This document shows, in pieces, positions 18,255 to 25,882 of a DNA stretch of 64,000 nucleotides. Position 1 is the first letter of the stretch. Every line of letters begins with the position of its first letter. The DNA is from an uncultured Faecalibacterium sp. (GTDB lineage Bacteria; Bacillota; Clostridia; Oscillospirales; Ruminococcaceae): positions 88,344-152,343 of the forward strand of contig UQDV01000002.1 of NCBI GenBank assembly GCA_900539945.1, in the 5' to 3' direction. Both the position numbers and the translations under genes were made by a program. The notes beneath the pieces were generated by a model. The model was not told where the DNA came from. It searched no databases and saw only the letters and a list, made by a program, of their open reading frames with translations.

Positions 18255-18283
18255 TTGACATTTGTCCCCTGCTTTGCTACAAT
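18255..18283 (+). promoter_or_regulatory. Strong sigma-A promoter for tRNA-Gly
   Basis: Perfect TTGACA, 17-nt spacer, TACAAT, ending 13 bp before the tRNA. Confidence 0.8.
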
Positions 18284-18296
18284 GATAAAGCAGTGT

Positions 18297-18372
18297 GCAG
18301 GGTTAGCTCATCCGGTAGAGCGACTGCTTCCCAAGCAGTAGGCGGCGGGTTCGAGTCCCGTATCCTGCTCCA
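18297..18372 (+). tRNA. tRNA-Gly (CCC anticodon)
   Basis: The 76-nt cloverleaf folds completely. Acceptor arms are GCAGGGT and ATCCTGC (one G-T pair); the D stem is GCTC/GAGC; the anticodon stem is ACTGC/GCAGT with loop TTCCCAA, so anticodon CCC; the T loop is TTCGAGT. The discriminator T is followed by an encoded CCA (18370-18372). It has its own promoter and terminator. Confidence 0.96.
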
Positions 18373-18376
18373 GCAC

Positions 18377-18428
18377 AACAAGCCCCCGGTCTTGCATGAA
18401 TTTCGTGTAGGGTCGGGGGCTTGTTTTA
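18377..18428 (+). terminator. Terminator of the tRNA transcript
   Basis: ACAAGCCCCCG pairs with CGGGGGCTTGT across a 25-nt loop and is followed by TTTAT. Confidence 0.75.
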
Positions 18429-18436
18429 TGCCGCTC

Positions 18437-18465
18437 TTGCGTTTTTCCCGGTACTGTGCTATACT
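18437..18465 (+). promoter_or_regulatory. Promoter of the cobalamin riboswitch transcript
   Basis: TTGCGT, 17-nt spacer, TATACT. Transcription would start about 15 nt before the riboswitch. Confidence 0.65.
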
Positions 18466-18484
18466 TCTCTGCGAACTGAACAAA

Positions 18485-18682
18485 AACAGCAGGTGCGTTC
18501 CGCCGCAGGCGCTTTGCCGCGGCAGGAACGTTAAAAGGGAAGCGGGTGCAAATCCCGCACGATCTCGTCACTGTGATAAGGGAGCCCGCGGCCCGGGTGC
18601 TTCTGGCACCGGCCACTGAAGCGTTGCTTTGGGAAGGCGGCGGCGGGCGCAGATCTTTCAGCCAGGAAACCTGCCTGCTGTT
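18485..18682 (+). ncRNA. Cobalamin (adenosylcobalamin-class) riboswitch
   Basis: The region has the conserved parts of a B12 riboswitch in order: the AAAAGGGAA segment with GCGGGTGCAAATCCCGC, GTCACTGTGA, and the B12 box AGCCAGGAAACCTGCC near 18660-18675. The outer P1 stem is visible: AACAGCAGG (18485-18493) with CCTGCTGTT (18674-18682). It lies about 190 nt before the cobaltochelatase gene. Downstream hairpins (18734-18755 and 18765-18799) suggest B12-induced transcription termination. Confidence 0.93.
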
Positions 18683-18733
18683 GGTACAGGAGCGCACCGC
18701 TCCGGACCACGAGGAATTGGTCGTGCCGAAAAG

Positions 18734-18755
18734 CCTATGGATCATGGGTCTTTTT
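18734..18755 (+). terminator. Expression-platform terminator of the riboswitch
   Basis: CCTATG pairs with CATGGG around a 3-nt loop, then TC and TTTTT. It is short but well placed to act as the regulated terminator when the aptamer is ligand-bound. Confidence 0.55.
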
Positions 18756-18764
18756 GTGTTGCCA

Positions 18765-18799
18765 TTCCGCAAGCAGAAAGGCCTTTTTTGTTTGCGGAA
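18765..18799 (+). other. Second leader hairpin before the cobaltochelatase gene
   Basis: TTCCGCAAGCA pairs with TGTTTGCGGAA, about 11 bp, with AGGCCTTTTTT in the loop. There is no T run after the stem. It may be an mRNA-stabilising or antiterminator structure; unproven. Confidence 0.35.
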
Positions 18800-18870
18800 A
18801 ACGCCCTTTCAGAGCCTTGTTCAGGGGTATGCAAACTGTTCTATACGAACAAAAAGGAAAGGAATTCATC

Positions 18871-20109
18871 ATGAGAAAACGCAACATCCGCAAGGCTGCT
18901 GCCGCCCTGACTGCCCTGGCTCTGTGTGCCGGTGTGCTCAGCGGCTGCGGCGGCGCCGCATCCAGCACCGCTTCCAGCGCAGCAAGTTCTTCTGCCGCTG
19001 CCAGCAGCGAAGCATCCGGCGAGGACGCCGACGAGGCTGCCGCAAAGAACGTGGCAGACCTGATCGACGCCATCTATGTACAGGAGCGCAACGACAGCAC
19101 CGACGAGCAGTGTGCTGCTGCCAAGGCTGCCTGGGACGCCTTGACCGACGCTCAGAAGGAGCTGGTGGAAGGCGAAAATGCTGACCCCGATTACTTTGGC
19201 CGTGACACCGGCGATGCTTCCAAGGATGCCGCCCGCAACGAGGACAACATCGGCGAGAACGAGCTGCTGGTGGTCTCCTTTGGCACCTCCTTCAACGACA
19301 GCCGTGTGAAGGACATCAAGGGCATCGAGGACGCCCTGCAGGCCGCCTACCCTGACTGGAGCGTGCGCCGCGCCTTTACCGCACAGATCATCATCAACCA
19401 TGTGCAGGCCCGTGACGGCGAGAAGATCGACAACATGCAGCAGGCCATGGACCGCGCTGTGGCCAACGGCGTGAAGAACCTGATCGTGCAGCCCACCCAT
19501 CTGATGCACGGTGCCGAGTACGACGAGATGATGGAGATGATCGACTCCTACCGCGACAAGTTCGAGAGCGTTGCCGTGGCTGAGCCCCTGCTGGGCGAGG
19601 TCGGCTCTGACGCCACCGTGATCAACTCCGACAAGGAAGTGGTTGCCAAGGCCGTGACCGAGGCCGCCGTGAAGGATGCCGGTTACGAGAGCCTGGACGC
19701 CGCCGCTGCCGAGAAGGTCGCCTTCGTGTTCATGGGCCACGGCACTTCCCACACTGCAAAGGTGAGCTACAGCCAGATGCAGACCACCATGCAGACCCTG
19801 GGCTATGACAATGTGTTCATCGGCACCGTGGAGGGTGAGCCCGAGGAAACCGCCTGCGAGAACGTGATCGAGGCTGTGAAGGCCGCCGGTTACACCAAGG
19901 TCGTCCTGCGTCCCCTGATGGTAGTGGCAGGCGATCACGCCAACAACGACATGGCCGGTTCCGACGAGGATTCCTGGCTGAGCCAGTTCAACGCTTCCGG
20001 CGCATTTGAGTCTGTGGACTGCCAGATCGCCGGTCTGGGCGAAGTGCCCTCCATTCAGGAGCTGTACGTTGCCCACACCAAGGCTGCCATTGATTCTCTG
20101 AACGGCTGA
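18871..20109 (+). CDS. cbiK: Sirohydrochlorin cobaltochelatase with a lipoprotein signal (CbiK type)
   Basis: Inserts cobalt into sirohydrochlorin at the start of anaerobic B12 synthesis. The 412-residue protein has an N-terminal signal with lipobox LSGC (Cys26), a Ser/Ala-rich linker, a short helical segment (about 55-110), and then the CbiK chelatase domain from ELLVVSFGTSFNDSR near residue 130. Likely metal or catalytic histidines are in VQPTHLMHG and FMGHGTSHTAKVSY. The ATG at 18871 follows AGGAAAGGA. A membrane-anchored extracytoplasmic chelatase is unusual because sirohydrochlorin is made in the cytosol; exported CbiK forms are known in Desulfovibrio. Its mRNA is under the B12 riboswitch and ends at a terminator. 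Confidence 0.9.
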   Translation: MRKRNIRKAAAALTALALCAGVLSGCGGAASSTASSAASSSAAASSEASGEDADEAAAKNVADLIDAIYVQERNDSTDEQCAAAKAAWDALTDAQKELVEGENADPDYFGRDTGDASKDAARNEDNIGENELLVVSFGTSFNDSRVKDIKGIEDALQAAYPDWSVRRAFTAQIIINHVQARDGEKIDNMQQAMDRAVANGVKNLIVQPTHLMHGAEYDEMMEMIDSYRDKFESVAVAEPLLGEVGSDATVINSDKEVVAKAVTEAAVKDAGYESLDAAAAEKVAFVFMGHGTSHTAKVSYSQMQTTMQTLGYDNVFIGTVEGEPEETACENVIEAVKAAGYTKVVLRPLMVVAGDHANNDMAGSDEDSWLSQFNASGAFESVDCQIAGLGEVPSIQELYVAHTKAAIDSLNG

Positions 20110-20120
20110 AGATAACTGCC

Positions 20121-20156
20121 AAATTGCCCGGAGGGAGTGATCTTTTCGGGCAATTT
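20121..20156 (+). terminator. Terminator after the cobaltochelatase gene
   Basis: AAATTGCCCG and CGGGCAATTT form a perfect 10-bp stem followed by TTCTTTTT. It separates cbiK from the following transport/B12 operon. Confidence 0.75.
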
Positions 20157-20174
20157 TTCTTTTTGATAGGATTG

Positions 20175-20183
20175 TGGTATACT
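20175..20183 (+). promoter_or_regulatory. Extended -10 promoter of the transport/B12 operon
   Basis: TGTGGTATACT contains a TGn-TATACT extended -10; no good -35 is present. The 15 bases around it, TGGTATACTGAGACC, recur almost exactly at 10909-10923. No second riboswitch was found after it. Confidence 0.45.
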
Positions 20184-20238
20184 GAGACCTGCAGGGAGTT
20201 TCTCCCTTTCTGATTCTGAAACATTGAGGTATTTTTCT

Positions 20239-21090
20239 ATGCGCTGCAAACAGATGCTTTCCCTTTCCGTTGTCACCGTGCTGCTGGCCGCTTCTCTGGC
20301 AGGCTGCGGCGCTTCTTCCACCGCTCCGTCGGCCGTCTCTTCCGAGGCCCCTTCCAGCGCGGCAAGTTCCGCCGCATCCGAAGTCACGGAGACCGCCGCT
20401 CTGCCGGACGGCGTATACACTGCCGAGTTTGATACCGACAGCGGCATGTTCCATGCCAACGAGGCCTGCGACGGCAAAGGCACCCTGACCGTCAAGGACG
20501 GCAAGATGACCTTCCACGTCAGCCTGGTGTCCAAAAAGATCGTGAACCTGTACCCCGGCCTGGCCGCTGATGCCGAGGCCCACAAAACGGACTGGCTGCT
20601 GCCCACCACCGACACTGTGACCTACTCCGACGGCACCAGCGAAGAGGTGTACGGCTATGACATCCCGGTCACCGCATTGGATGAGGACTTCCCGCTGGCC
20701 ATTCTGGGCTCCAAGGGTACCTGGTACGATCACACCGTGAGCGTGCGCAATGCCCAGCCAAAGACCGAGGAGACCTCCGAGACCCCCGCAGACGGCGAAT
20801 ACACCGTATCTGTGGCACTGGAGGGCGGCTCCGGCCGTGCCACCGTGGACAGCCCCGCCACTCTGACCGTGGCCGACGGCAAGATGACCGCCACCATCGC
20901 ATGGAGCAGCCCCAACTATGACTATATGGTCGTGGACGGCGAGAAGTACCTGCCCACCAACACCGAGGGCAACTCCACCTTTGAGATCCCGGTCGCTGCC
21001 CTGGGCGCCCCGCTGGCCGTGACCGCCGACACGGTGGCCATGAGCACCCCGCACGAGATCGAATACACCCTGACCTTTACTTTGGAGTAA
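20239..21090 (+). CDS. Surface lipoprotein with two tandem beta-type domains
   Basis: A 283-residue lipoprotein of unassigned function. The lipobox is LAGC (Cys23), followed by a Ser/Ala-rich linker to about residue 55. Two related domains follow: about 57-170 (opening DGVYTAEF) and about 185-283 (opening DGEYTVSV). They share the pattern DG-Y, then L-TV-DGKMT, then a later VPxTAL/VAAL strand. The second holds a tyrosine-rich YDYMVVDGEKY stretch reminiscent of, but not proven to be, haem-binding NEAT motifs. The ATG at 20239 follows GAGG; an in-frame TTG at 20224 is less likely. It is 6 nt from the binding-protein gene of a metal-chelate importer, so it may capture or pass on that ligand. Confidence 0.75.
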   Translation: MRCKQMLSLSVVTVLLAASLAGCGASSTAPSAVSSEAPSSAASSAASEVTETAALPDGVYTAEFDTDSGMFHANEACDGKGTLTVKDGKMTFHVSLVSKKIVNLYPGLAADAEAHKTDWLLPTTDTVTYSDGTSEEVYGYDIPVTALDEDFPLAILGSKGTWYDHTVSVRNAQPKTEETSETPADGEYTVSVALEGGSGRATVDSPATLTVADGKMTATIAWSSPNYDYMVVDGEKYLPTNTEGNSTFEIPVAALGAPLAVTADTVAMSTPHEIEYTLTFTLE

Positions 21091-21096
21091 CCTTCC

Positions 21097-22233
21097 ATGA
21101 AGCTGACCCGCGCTCAATTTTTAAAGGCACTGCCCGCCGCGGTGCTGGCGCTTGCAGGCTGCACTGCCGCGCCTACTGCACCGGCCGATACGGACGAGCT
21201 GGTGTTTGACCACGCCTACCCGCTGGACTACGCCACCCAGTTTACCGCCGACTGCTATGCGGACGGCTCTACCCTGCTGACCATCCCGGACGCACAGGCA
21301 AAGTTCCTTGTCCGGCCGGAAGGCGCTGCCACCCTGCGCACTGTGCCCGAGGGCGTGACCGTTTTGCAGCAGCCGGTGCAGAACCTCTATCTGGTGTCCA
21401 CCTCGGTGATGGACCTGTTCCTTGCACTGGACGCACTGGACTGCATCGCCCTGAGCGGCACCCGCGCCGAGGGCTGGTATCTGGACGAGGCCCGGCAGGC
21501 CATGCTGGACGGGCGCATTGCCTATGCGGGCAAATACAGCGCCCCGGACTACGAGCAGATCCTTGCCGCGAATTGCGGCCTTGCCATCGAGAACACCATG
21601 ATCTACCACACCCCGGAGGTTAAGGAGCAGCTGGAGCGCTTCGGCATCCCGGTGCTGGTGGAGCGTTCCAGCTACGAGAGCGGCCCGCTGGCCCGCATGG
21701 AGTGGATCAAATTCTACGGCATCCTGCTGGGCAAGGAGGAACTGGCACAGCAGGTGTTTGACCGACAGGCGGAGCGCATCGCTCCCCTGCTGAACCAGCA
21801 GTCCACCGGCAAGAGCTGCGCGTTCTTTTCTATCTCGGCCAACAATCTGGCCAACGTGCGCAAGGGCGGCGACTATGTGGCCCGCATGATCGAGATGGCC
21901 GGGGCCGACTATGTGTTTGCCGATCTGACCGACAGCGGCAACAGCCTTTCCACCATGAACCTGCCGCTGGAAGACTTCTACGCCGGTGCACGGGACGCCG
22001 ACTTCCTGATCTACAACAGTACCATTGAGGGCGTTGTCTCCACCACCGACGAGCTGGTGGCCAAGTGCTCCCTGCTGGCGGACTTCAAGGCTGTGCAGAA
22101 TGGGCATGTCTGGTGCGTTGCCCAGAGCTTTTTCCAGCAGAGCATGGAATTGGCCGATTTTATCCTGGAGCTGCACCGTCTGTTCACCGAGGATGCGCCG
22201 GACGGATTGCAGTATTTCATTCACGTTGAGTAA
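21097..22233 (+). CDS. Metal-chelate/corrinoid ABC importer, substrate-binding lipoprotein (BtuF/FepB-like)
   Basis: A 378-residue extracytoplasmic binding protein of the type III family for iron complexes and B12. The signal peptide ends in lipobox LAGC (Cys22). The two-lobed fold is implied by segments such as MDLFLALDALDCIALSG and the conserved helix-linking region. The permease and ATPase genes follow directly. Whether it binds corrinoids, haem or siderophores cannot be decided from sequence; its place at the head of a B12 operon favours a corrinoid or cobalt-loaded tetrapyrrole. Confidence 0.87.
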   Translation: MKLTRAQFLKALPAAVLALAGCTAAPTAPADTDELVFDHAYPLDYATQFTADCYADGSTLLTIPDAQAKFLVRPEGAATLRTVPEGVTVLQQPVQNLYLVSTSVMDLFLALDALDCIALSGTRAEGWYLDEARQAMLDGRIAYAGKYSAPDYEQILAANCGLAIENTMIYHTPEVKEQLERFGIPVLVERSSYESGPLARMEWIKFYGILLGKEELAQQVFDRQAERIAPLLNQQSTGKSCAFFSISANNLANVRKGGDYVARMIEMAGADYVFADLTDSGNSLSTMNLPLEDFYAGARDADFLIYNSTIEGVVSTTDELVAKCSLLADFKAVQNGHVWCVAQSFFQQSMELADFILELHRLFTEDAPDGLQYFIHVE

Positions 22234-22243
22234 GGAACCGTTT

Positions 22244-23260
22244 ATGACCCGCAAAAAACGCTATCTGTTTTCTTATCTCCTGCTGGCGCTGGCGCTGGTG
22301 GTTCTGTTTGCCGCCAACCTGTTCTGGGGCAGTGTTGCCCTGACCCCCGGTGCCGTGCTGGCGGCCCTGACCGGCCGCGGGCAGGACGCACTGTCGGTGG
22401 GCATCATCACCCAGCTGCGCCTGCCCCGGGCCGTGATGGTGGTGTTGCTGGGCGCGGCACTCTCTGCAGCAGGCTATCTGCTGCAGACCTTTTTTGCCAA
22501 CCCCATCGCCGGGCCTTTTGTCATGGGCATTTCCAGCGGAGCCAAGCTGGCCGTAGCACTGGTGATGGTGGTGTTCCTGAACCACGGCCTGCTCACCAGC
22601 TCCCTCACCCTGATCCTGGCCGCCTTTGCGGGGGCTATGGCCGCCATGGCCTTTGTGCTGGCGGTGGCCCGTCGGGTGCAACGCATGAGCATTCTGGTCA
22701 TCTGCGGCGTCATGATCGGTTACATCTGTTCCGCTGTCACCGAGTTCGTGGTGGCATTTGCGCAGGACTCCAACATCGTCAACCTGCACAACTGGTCACA
22801 GGGCAGCTTTTCCGGCATGACCTGGGGCAATGTACAGGCGGCGGCACTGGTGGTGCTGCCTGCGCTGGCAGCAGCCTTCTGCCTCTCCAAACCCATGAGC
22901 GCCTACCAGATGGGCGAAGCCTATGCCCAGAGCGTGGGCGTGAACGTGAAGCGTTTTTCCCGGCTGCTGGTACTGCTTTCCAGTCTGCTGGCGGCCTGTG
23001 TCACGGCCTTTGCGGGGCCCATCTCTTTTGTGGGCATCGCAGTGCCGCATCTGGTCAAGCAGCTGCTGGGCAGCGCAAAGCCGCTGGTGGTGCTGCCGGG
23101 CTGCTGCCTGGGCGGGGCCGCCTTCTGTTTGCTGTGCGATCTGATCGCCCGCAGCCTGTTTGCTCCCACGGAGCTTTCCATCAGCGCGGTCACCGCCGTG
23201 TTTGGTGCGCCGGTGGTCATCGGGCTGCTCATCCGCCGGAACCGGGAGGGTGCACAATGA
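22244..23260 (+). CDS. FecCD/BtuC-family ABC importer permease
   Basis: A 338-residue membrane protein with about ten hydrophobic helices, belonging to the FecCD family of permeases for iron complexes and vitamin B12. The family segment LPRAVMVVLLGAALSAAG lies in the N-terminal third, and PISFVGIAVPHLVKQLLG near residue 255-275 is the typical ATPase-contacting region. The ATG at 22244 follows TAAGGAACCG, 10 nt after the binding-protein stop. It overlaps the next gene by ATGA, giving strict translational coupling to its ATPase. Confidence 0.92.
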   Translation: MTRKKRYLFSYLLLALALVVLFAANLFWGSVALTPGAVLAALTGRGQDALSVGIITQLRLPRAVMVVLLGAALSAAGYLLQTFFANPIAGPFVMGISSGAKLAVALVMVVFLNHGLLTSSLTLILAAFAGAMAAMAFVLAVARRVQRMSILVICGVMIGYICSAVTEFVVAFAQDSNIVNLHNWSQGSFSGMTWGNVQAAALVVLPALAAAFCLSKPMSAYQMGEAYAQSVGVNVKRFSRLLVLLSSLLAACVTAFAGPISFVGIAVPHLVKQLLGSAKPLVVLPGCCLGGAAFCLLCDLIARSLFAPTELSISAVTAVFGAPVVIGLLIRRNREGAQ

Positions 23261-25176
23261 AGGAATTTCTCTGTGAAACGCAGGAGCTTGCCATCGGCTA
23301 CGGCAAAACGCCGCTGGCCTCCGGCATTGCACTGGGGGCAAATCCGGGGCAGATCCTTGTCCTTGTCGGCCCCAACGGCGCGGGCAAATCCACCCTGCTC
23401 AAAACACTGGCCGGACAGCTGGCCCCGCTGGGCGGCACTGTGCTGCTGGACGGGCAGGACCTGACCGCCTACACCGGCACGGCCCGGGCGCAGAAGCTGG
23501 CTCTGATGCTGCCTCACACCCGCCGCACCGAGCTGACCACCTGCTTTGAGTTTGCCGCGGCCGGGCGCATCCCTTACACCGGGCGGCTGGGCATTCTGTC
23601 CGACGCCGACCGGCAGGCCGTGCAGGATGCACTGGAAATTGCCGGAGCTGCGCATCTCGCGGACCGGGACTTCAACTGCATCAGTGATGGTCAGCGTCAG
23701 CGTGTTTTGCTGGCCCGTGCCATCTGCCAGCAGCCTAAAGTGCTGCTGCTGGACGAGCCCACCTCCTTTCTGGATATCAAGGGCAAGATCGAGCTGCTGA
23801 CCATCCTGCAGAAGCTGGCCCATGAACAGGGCCTTGCGGTCATCGTGAGCCTGCATGAGCTGGACATGGCACAGAAGATCGCGGACGCCGTGGTGTGCGT
23901 GTTCCCGGACCACGTTTCCGGCGTGCTGACCCCGGATGCCGCCTTTGCCCCGGACAACATCCGTGCCCTCTACGCGCTGAGCGAAGAACAGTATACGGCC
24001 CTGTTCGGGCAGGCAAAGCCCCAAAAGCCCACGTTCGAGCACTACGTCCGCAGCGGGCAGAAGCTGCTGCGCTGCGGCTATACCACCGGCACCTGTGCGG
24101 CGCTGGGGGCAGCGGGCGCGGCCCGGCTGCTGCTCACCGGCCATGCGCCGGAGACGGTGGCGCTGCGCACCCCAAAGGGCATCGTGGTGGAGGTAGCACC
24201 CCTGTTCTGCCGCCGCACCGACACTGGGGCCGAATGCGCCATTGAAAAGGACGGCGGCGACGACGTGGACGTGACCACCGGCCTGCCGGTGATCGCCACA
24301 GTGGAACTGCTGCCGGACTGTACGGACATCCGCATCGACGGCGGCAGAGGTGTGGGCCGGGTGACCAAACCCGGCCTCGACCAACCCGTTGGTGCCGCCG
24401 CCATCAACCATGTGCCCCGGCAGATGATCGCCGAGGCCCTGCGCCGGGAGGCTGAAGCCGCCTGTTATACCGGCGGCTTTGCGGTGACCATTTCCATCCA
24501 GAACGGCGAGGAAGTGGCCCGGCGCACCTTCAACCCGCACATCGGGGTGAAGGGTGGCCTTTCGGTGCTGGGCACCAGCGGCATCGTGGAGCCCATGAGC
24601 CAGCAGGCCATCCTGGACACCATCCAGCTGGAAATGAACCAGGCTGTTTTGCGGGCCGGTACCCCAAAGCGGCTCATCCTTGCCCCGGGCAACTACGGGC
24701 TGGACTACCTGCACGACACCTACCCGGCCTTTGCGGCCATCCCGGTGGTCAAGACCTCCAACTTCATCGGAGATACGCTGGATATGGCAGCTTCTGCCGG
24801 GTTTGAACAGGTGCTGCTGGTGGGCCATGTGGGCAAGCTGGTCAAGGTGGCCGGCGGCATCATGAACACCCACTCCCACACGGCCGACTGCCGCACCGAG
24901 CTGTTCTGTGCCCATGCCGCCCTCTGTGGGGCAAGCCGGGAGCTGTGCGCGGCTTTGTACGCCGCCGCCACCACCGACGCCTGTCTGGAGCTGCTGGACG
25001 CCGCCGGACTGCGCGCCCCGGTGCTGGAAAGCCTGCTGGATGCCATCCAGCTGCACCTCGACCGCCGGGCGGGCGAAGCCTTCCGGGTGGGTGCAGTGCT
25101 GTTTTCCAACCAGCACGGGCCGCTTGGCACAACACAAACTGCAAAGGAGCTGCTTAAACAATGGAACAACGCATGA
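23257..25176 (+). CDS. cbiD: Fusion of ABC importer ATPase and CbiD (cobalt-precorrin-5B C1-methyltransferase)
   Basis: A single uninterrupted frame of 639 residues with two complete domains. Residues 1 to about 255 are an ABC ATPase: Walker A GPNGAGKST (38-46), signature ISDGQ (142-146), Walker B VLLLDEP (162-168) and H-loop His200. From about 264 comes CbiD, with the typical opening CGYTTGTCAA (273-282) and NTHSHTADCR further on. CbiD methylates C1 of the corrin ring and with CbiG handles ring contraction. The ATPase serves the permease encoded just upstream. The start is set by an ATGA overlap with the permease gene. The linker is only about 10-15 residues, which would place a cytosolic biosynthetic enzyme on the membrane transporter. 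Confidence 0.93.
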   Translation: MKEFLCETQELAIGYGKTPLASGIALGANPGQILVLVGPNGAGKSTLLKTLAGQLAPLGGTVLLDGQDLTAYTGTARAQKLALMLPHTRRTELTTCFEFAAAGRIPYTGRLGILSDADRQAVQDALEIAGAAHLADRDFNCISDGQRQRVLLARAICQQPKVLLLDEPTSFLDIKGKIELLTILQKLAHEQGLAVIVSLHELDMAQKIADAVVCVFPDHVSGVLTPDAAFAPDNIRALYALSEEQYTALFGQAKPQKPTFEHYVRSGQKLLRCGYTTGTCAALGAAGAARLLLTGHAPETVALRTPKGIVVEVAPLFCRRTDTGAECAIEKDGGDDVDVTTGLPVIATVELLPDCTDIRIDGGRGVGRVTKPGLDQPVGAAAINHVPRQMIAEALRREAEAACYTGGFAVTISIQNGEEVARRTFNPHIGVKGGLSVLGTSGIVEPMSQQAILDTIQLEMNQAVLRAGTPKRLILAPGNYGLDYLHDTYPAFAAIPVVKTSNFIGDTLDMAASAGFEQVLLVGHVGKLVKVAGGIMNTHSHTADCRTELFCAHAALCGASRELCAALYAAATTDACLELLDAAGLRAPVLESLLDAIQLHLDRRAGEAFRVGAVLFSNQHGPLGTTQTAKELLKQWNNA

Positions 25177-25877
25177 CCGGCACCTTTTACGGGGTCAGCG
25201 TCGGCCCCGGCGACCCGGAGCTGCTGACTTTGCAGGCCGTGCGTCTGCTGCGGCAGTGCCCGGTGCTGGCTGCGCCGCAGACCGCTTCCGGGCAGATGCT
25301 GGCGCTGGACATCGCCCGCCGGGCACTGGGCGCAGAGCTGGACGGCAAGACCATTCTGCCCTTGCAGTTTGCCATGAGCCGGGACGCCGCCGTGCTGCGC
25401 GCCTCTCACGAGACCGCTGCCAGCGCAGTGCGGCTCTTTCTGGATGCCGGGCAGGATGTGGCCATGCTGAACCTGGGTGACGTGTCCATTTATGCCACCT
25501 TTGGCTATCTGCAGGAGATCCTGCAGGCGCAGGGCTATGCCACCGCGATGGCAGCGGGTGTGCCCAGCTTCTGCGCGGCAGCAGCCCGGCTGAACCAGCC
25601 CCTTACCGGCGGCATGGACGCTCCGCTGACCATCGCCCCCGGCAGCCGGGCCGACGAGGTATTGGACGCCCCCGGCACGAAAGTCCTGATGAAAACCGGG
25701 CGTCAGCTGCCCGCCCTGCTGGACACCCTGGACGCCCACGGTGCGTTGAGCCGCAGTGCCCTCGTGTGCAGCTGCGGCCTGCCGGATGAAACGATCTTCC
25801 CCGACCTTTCGACTGCGCGCCCGCCGCAGGATGGCAGCAAGGCCGGATATTTTGCAACGGTACTGGTAAAGGAGTAA
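25161..25877 (+). CDS. cbiL: Precorrin-2/cobalt-factor-2 C20-methyltransferase
   Basis: Uses SAM to methylate C20 of cobalt-factor II in early corrin synthesis. The 238-residue tetrapyrrole methylase opens with FYGVSVGPGDPELLTLQA, the family's SAM/substrate motif, and has LNLGDVSIYATF in the centre, as in CbiL/CobI. The ATG at 25161 lies inside the cbiD 3' end with AAAGGAG about 11 nt upstream; the ATG at 25173, in the ATGA stop overlap, is an equally plausible start four codons later. Confidence 0.92.
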   Translation: MEQRMTGTFYGVSVGPGDPELLTLQAVRLLRQCPVLAAPQTASGQMLALDIARRALGAELDGKTILPLQFAMSRDAAVLRASHETAASAVRLFLDAGQDVAMLNLGDVSIYATFGYLQEILQAQGYATAMAAGVPSFCAAAARLNQPLTGGMDAPLTIAPGSRADEVLDAPGTKVLMKTGRQLPALLDTLDAHGALSRSALVCSCGLPDETIFPDLSTARPPQDGSKAGYFATVLVKE

Positions 25878-25882
25878 CTGCT

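Noticed and set aside
18841-21117. A 758-codon minus-strand frame opposite the cobaltochelatase and lipoprotein genes
   Set aside because: Low-complexity His/Gly/Val/Gln composition and no ribosome site; shadow of recognised plus-strand genes.
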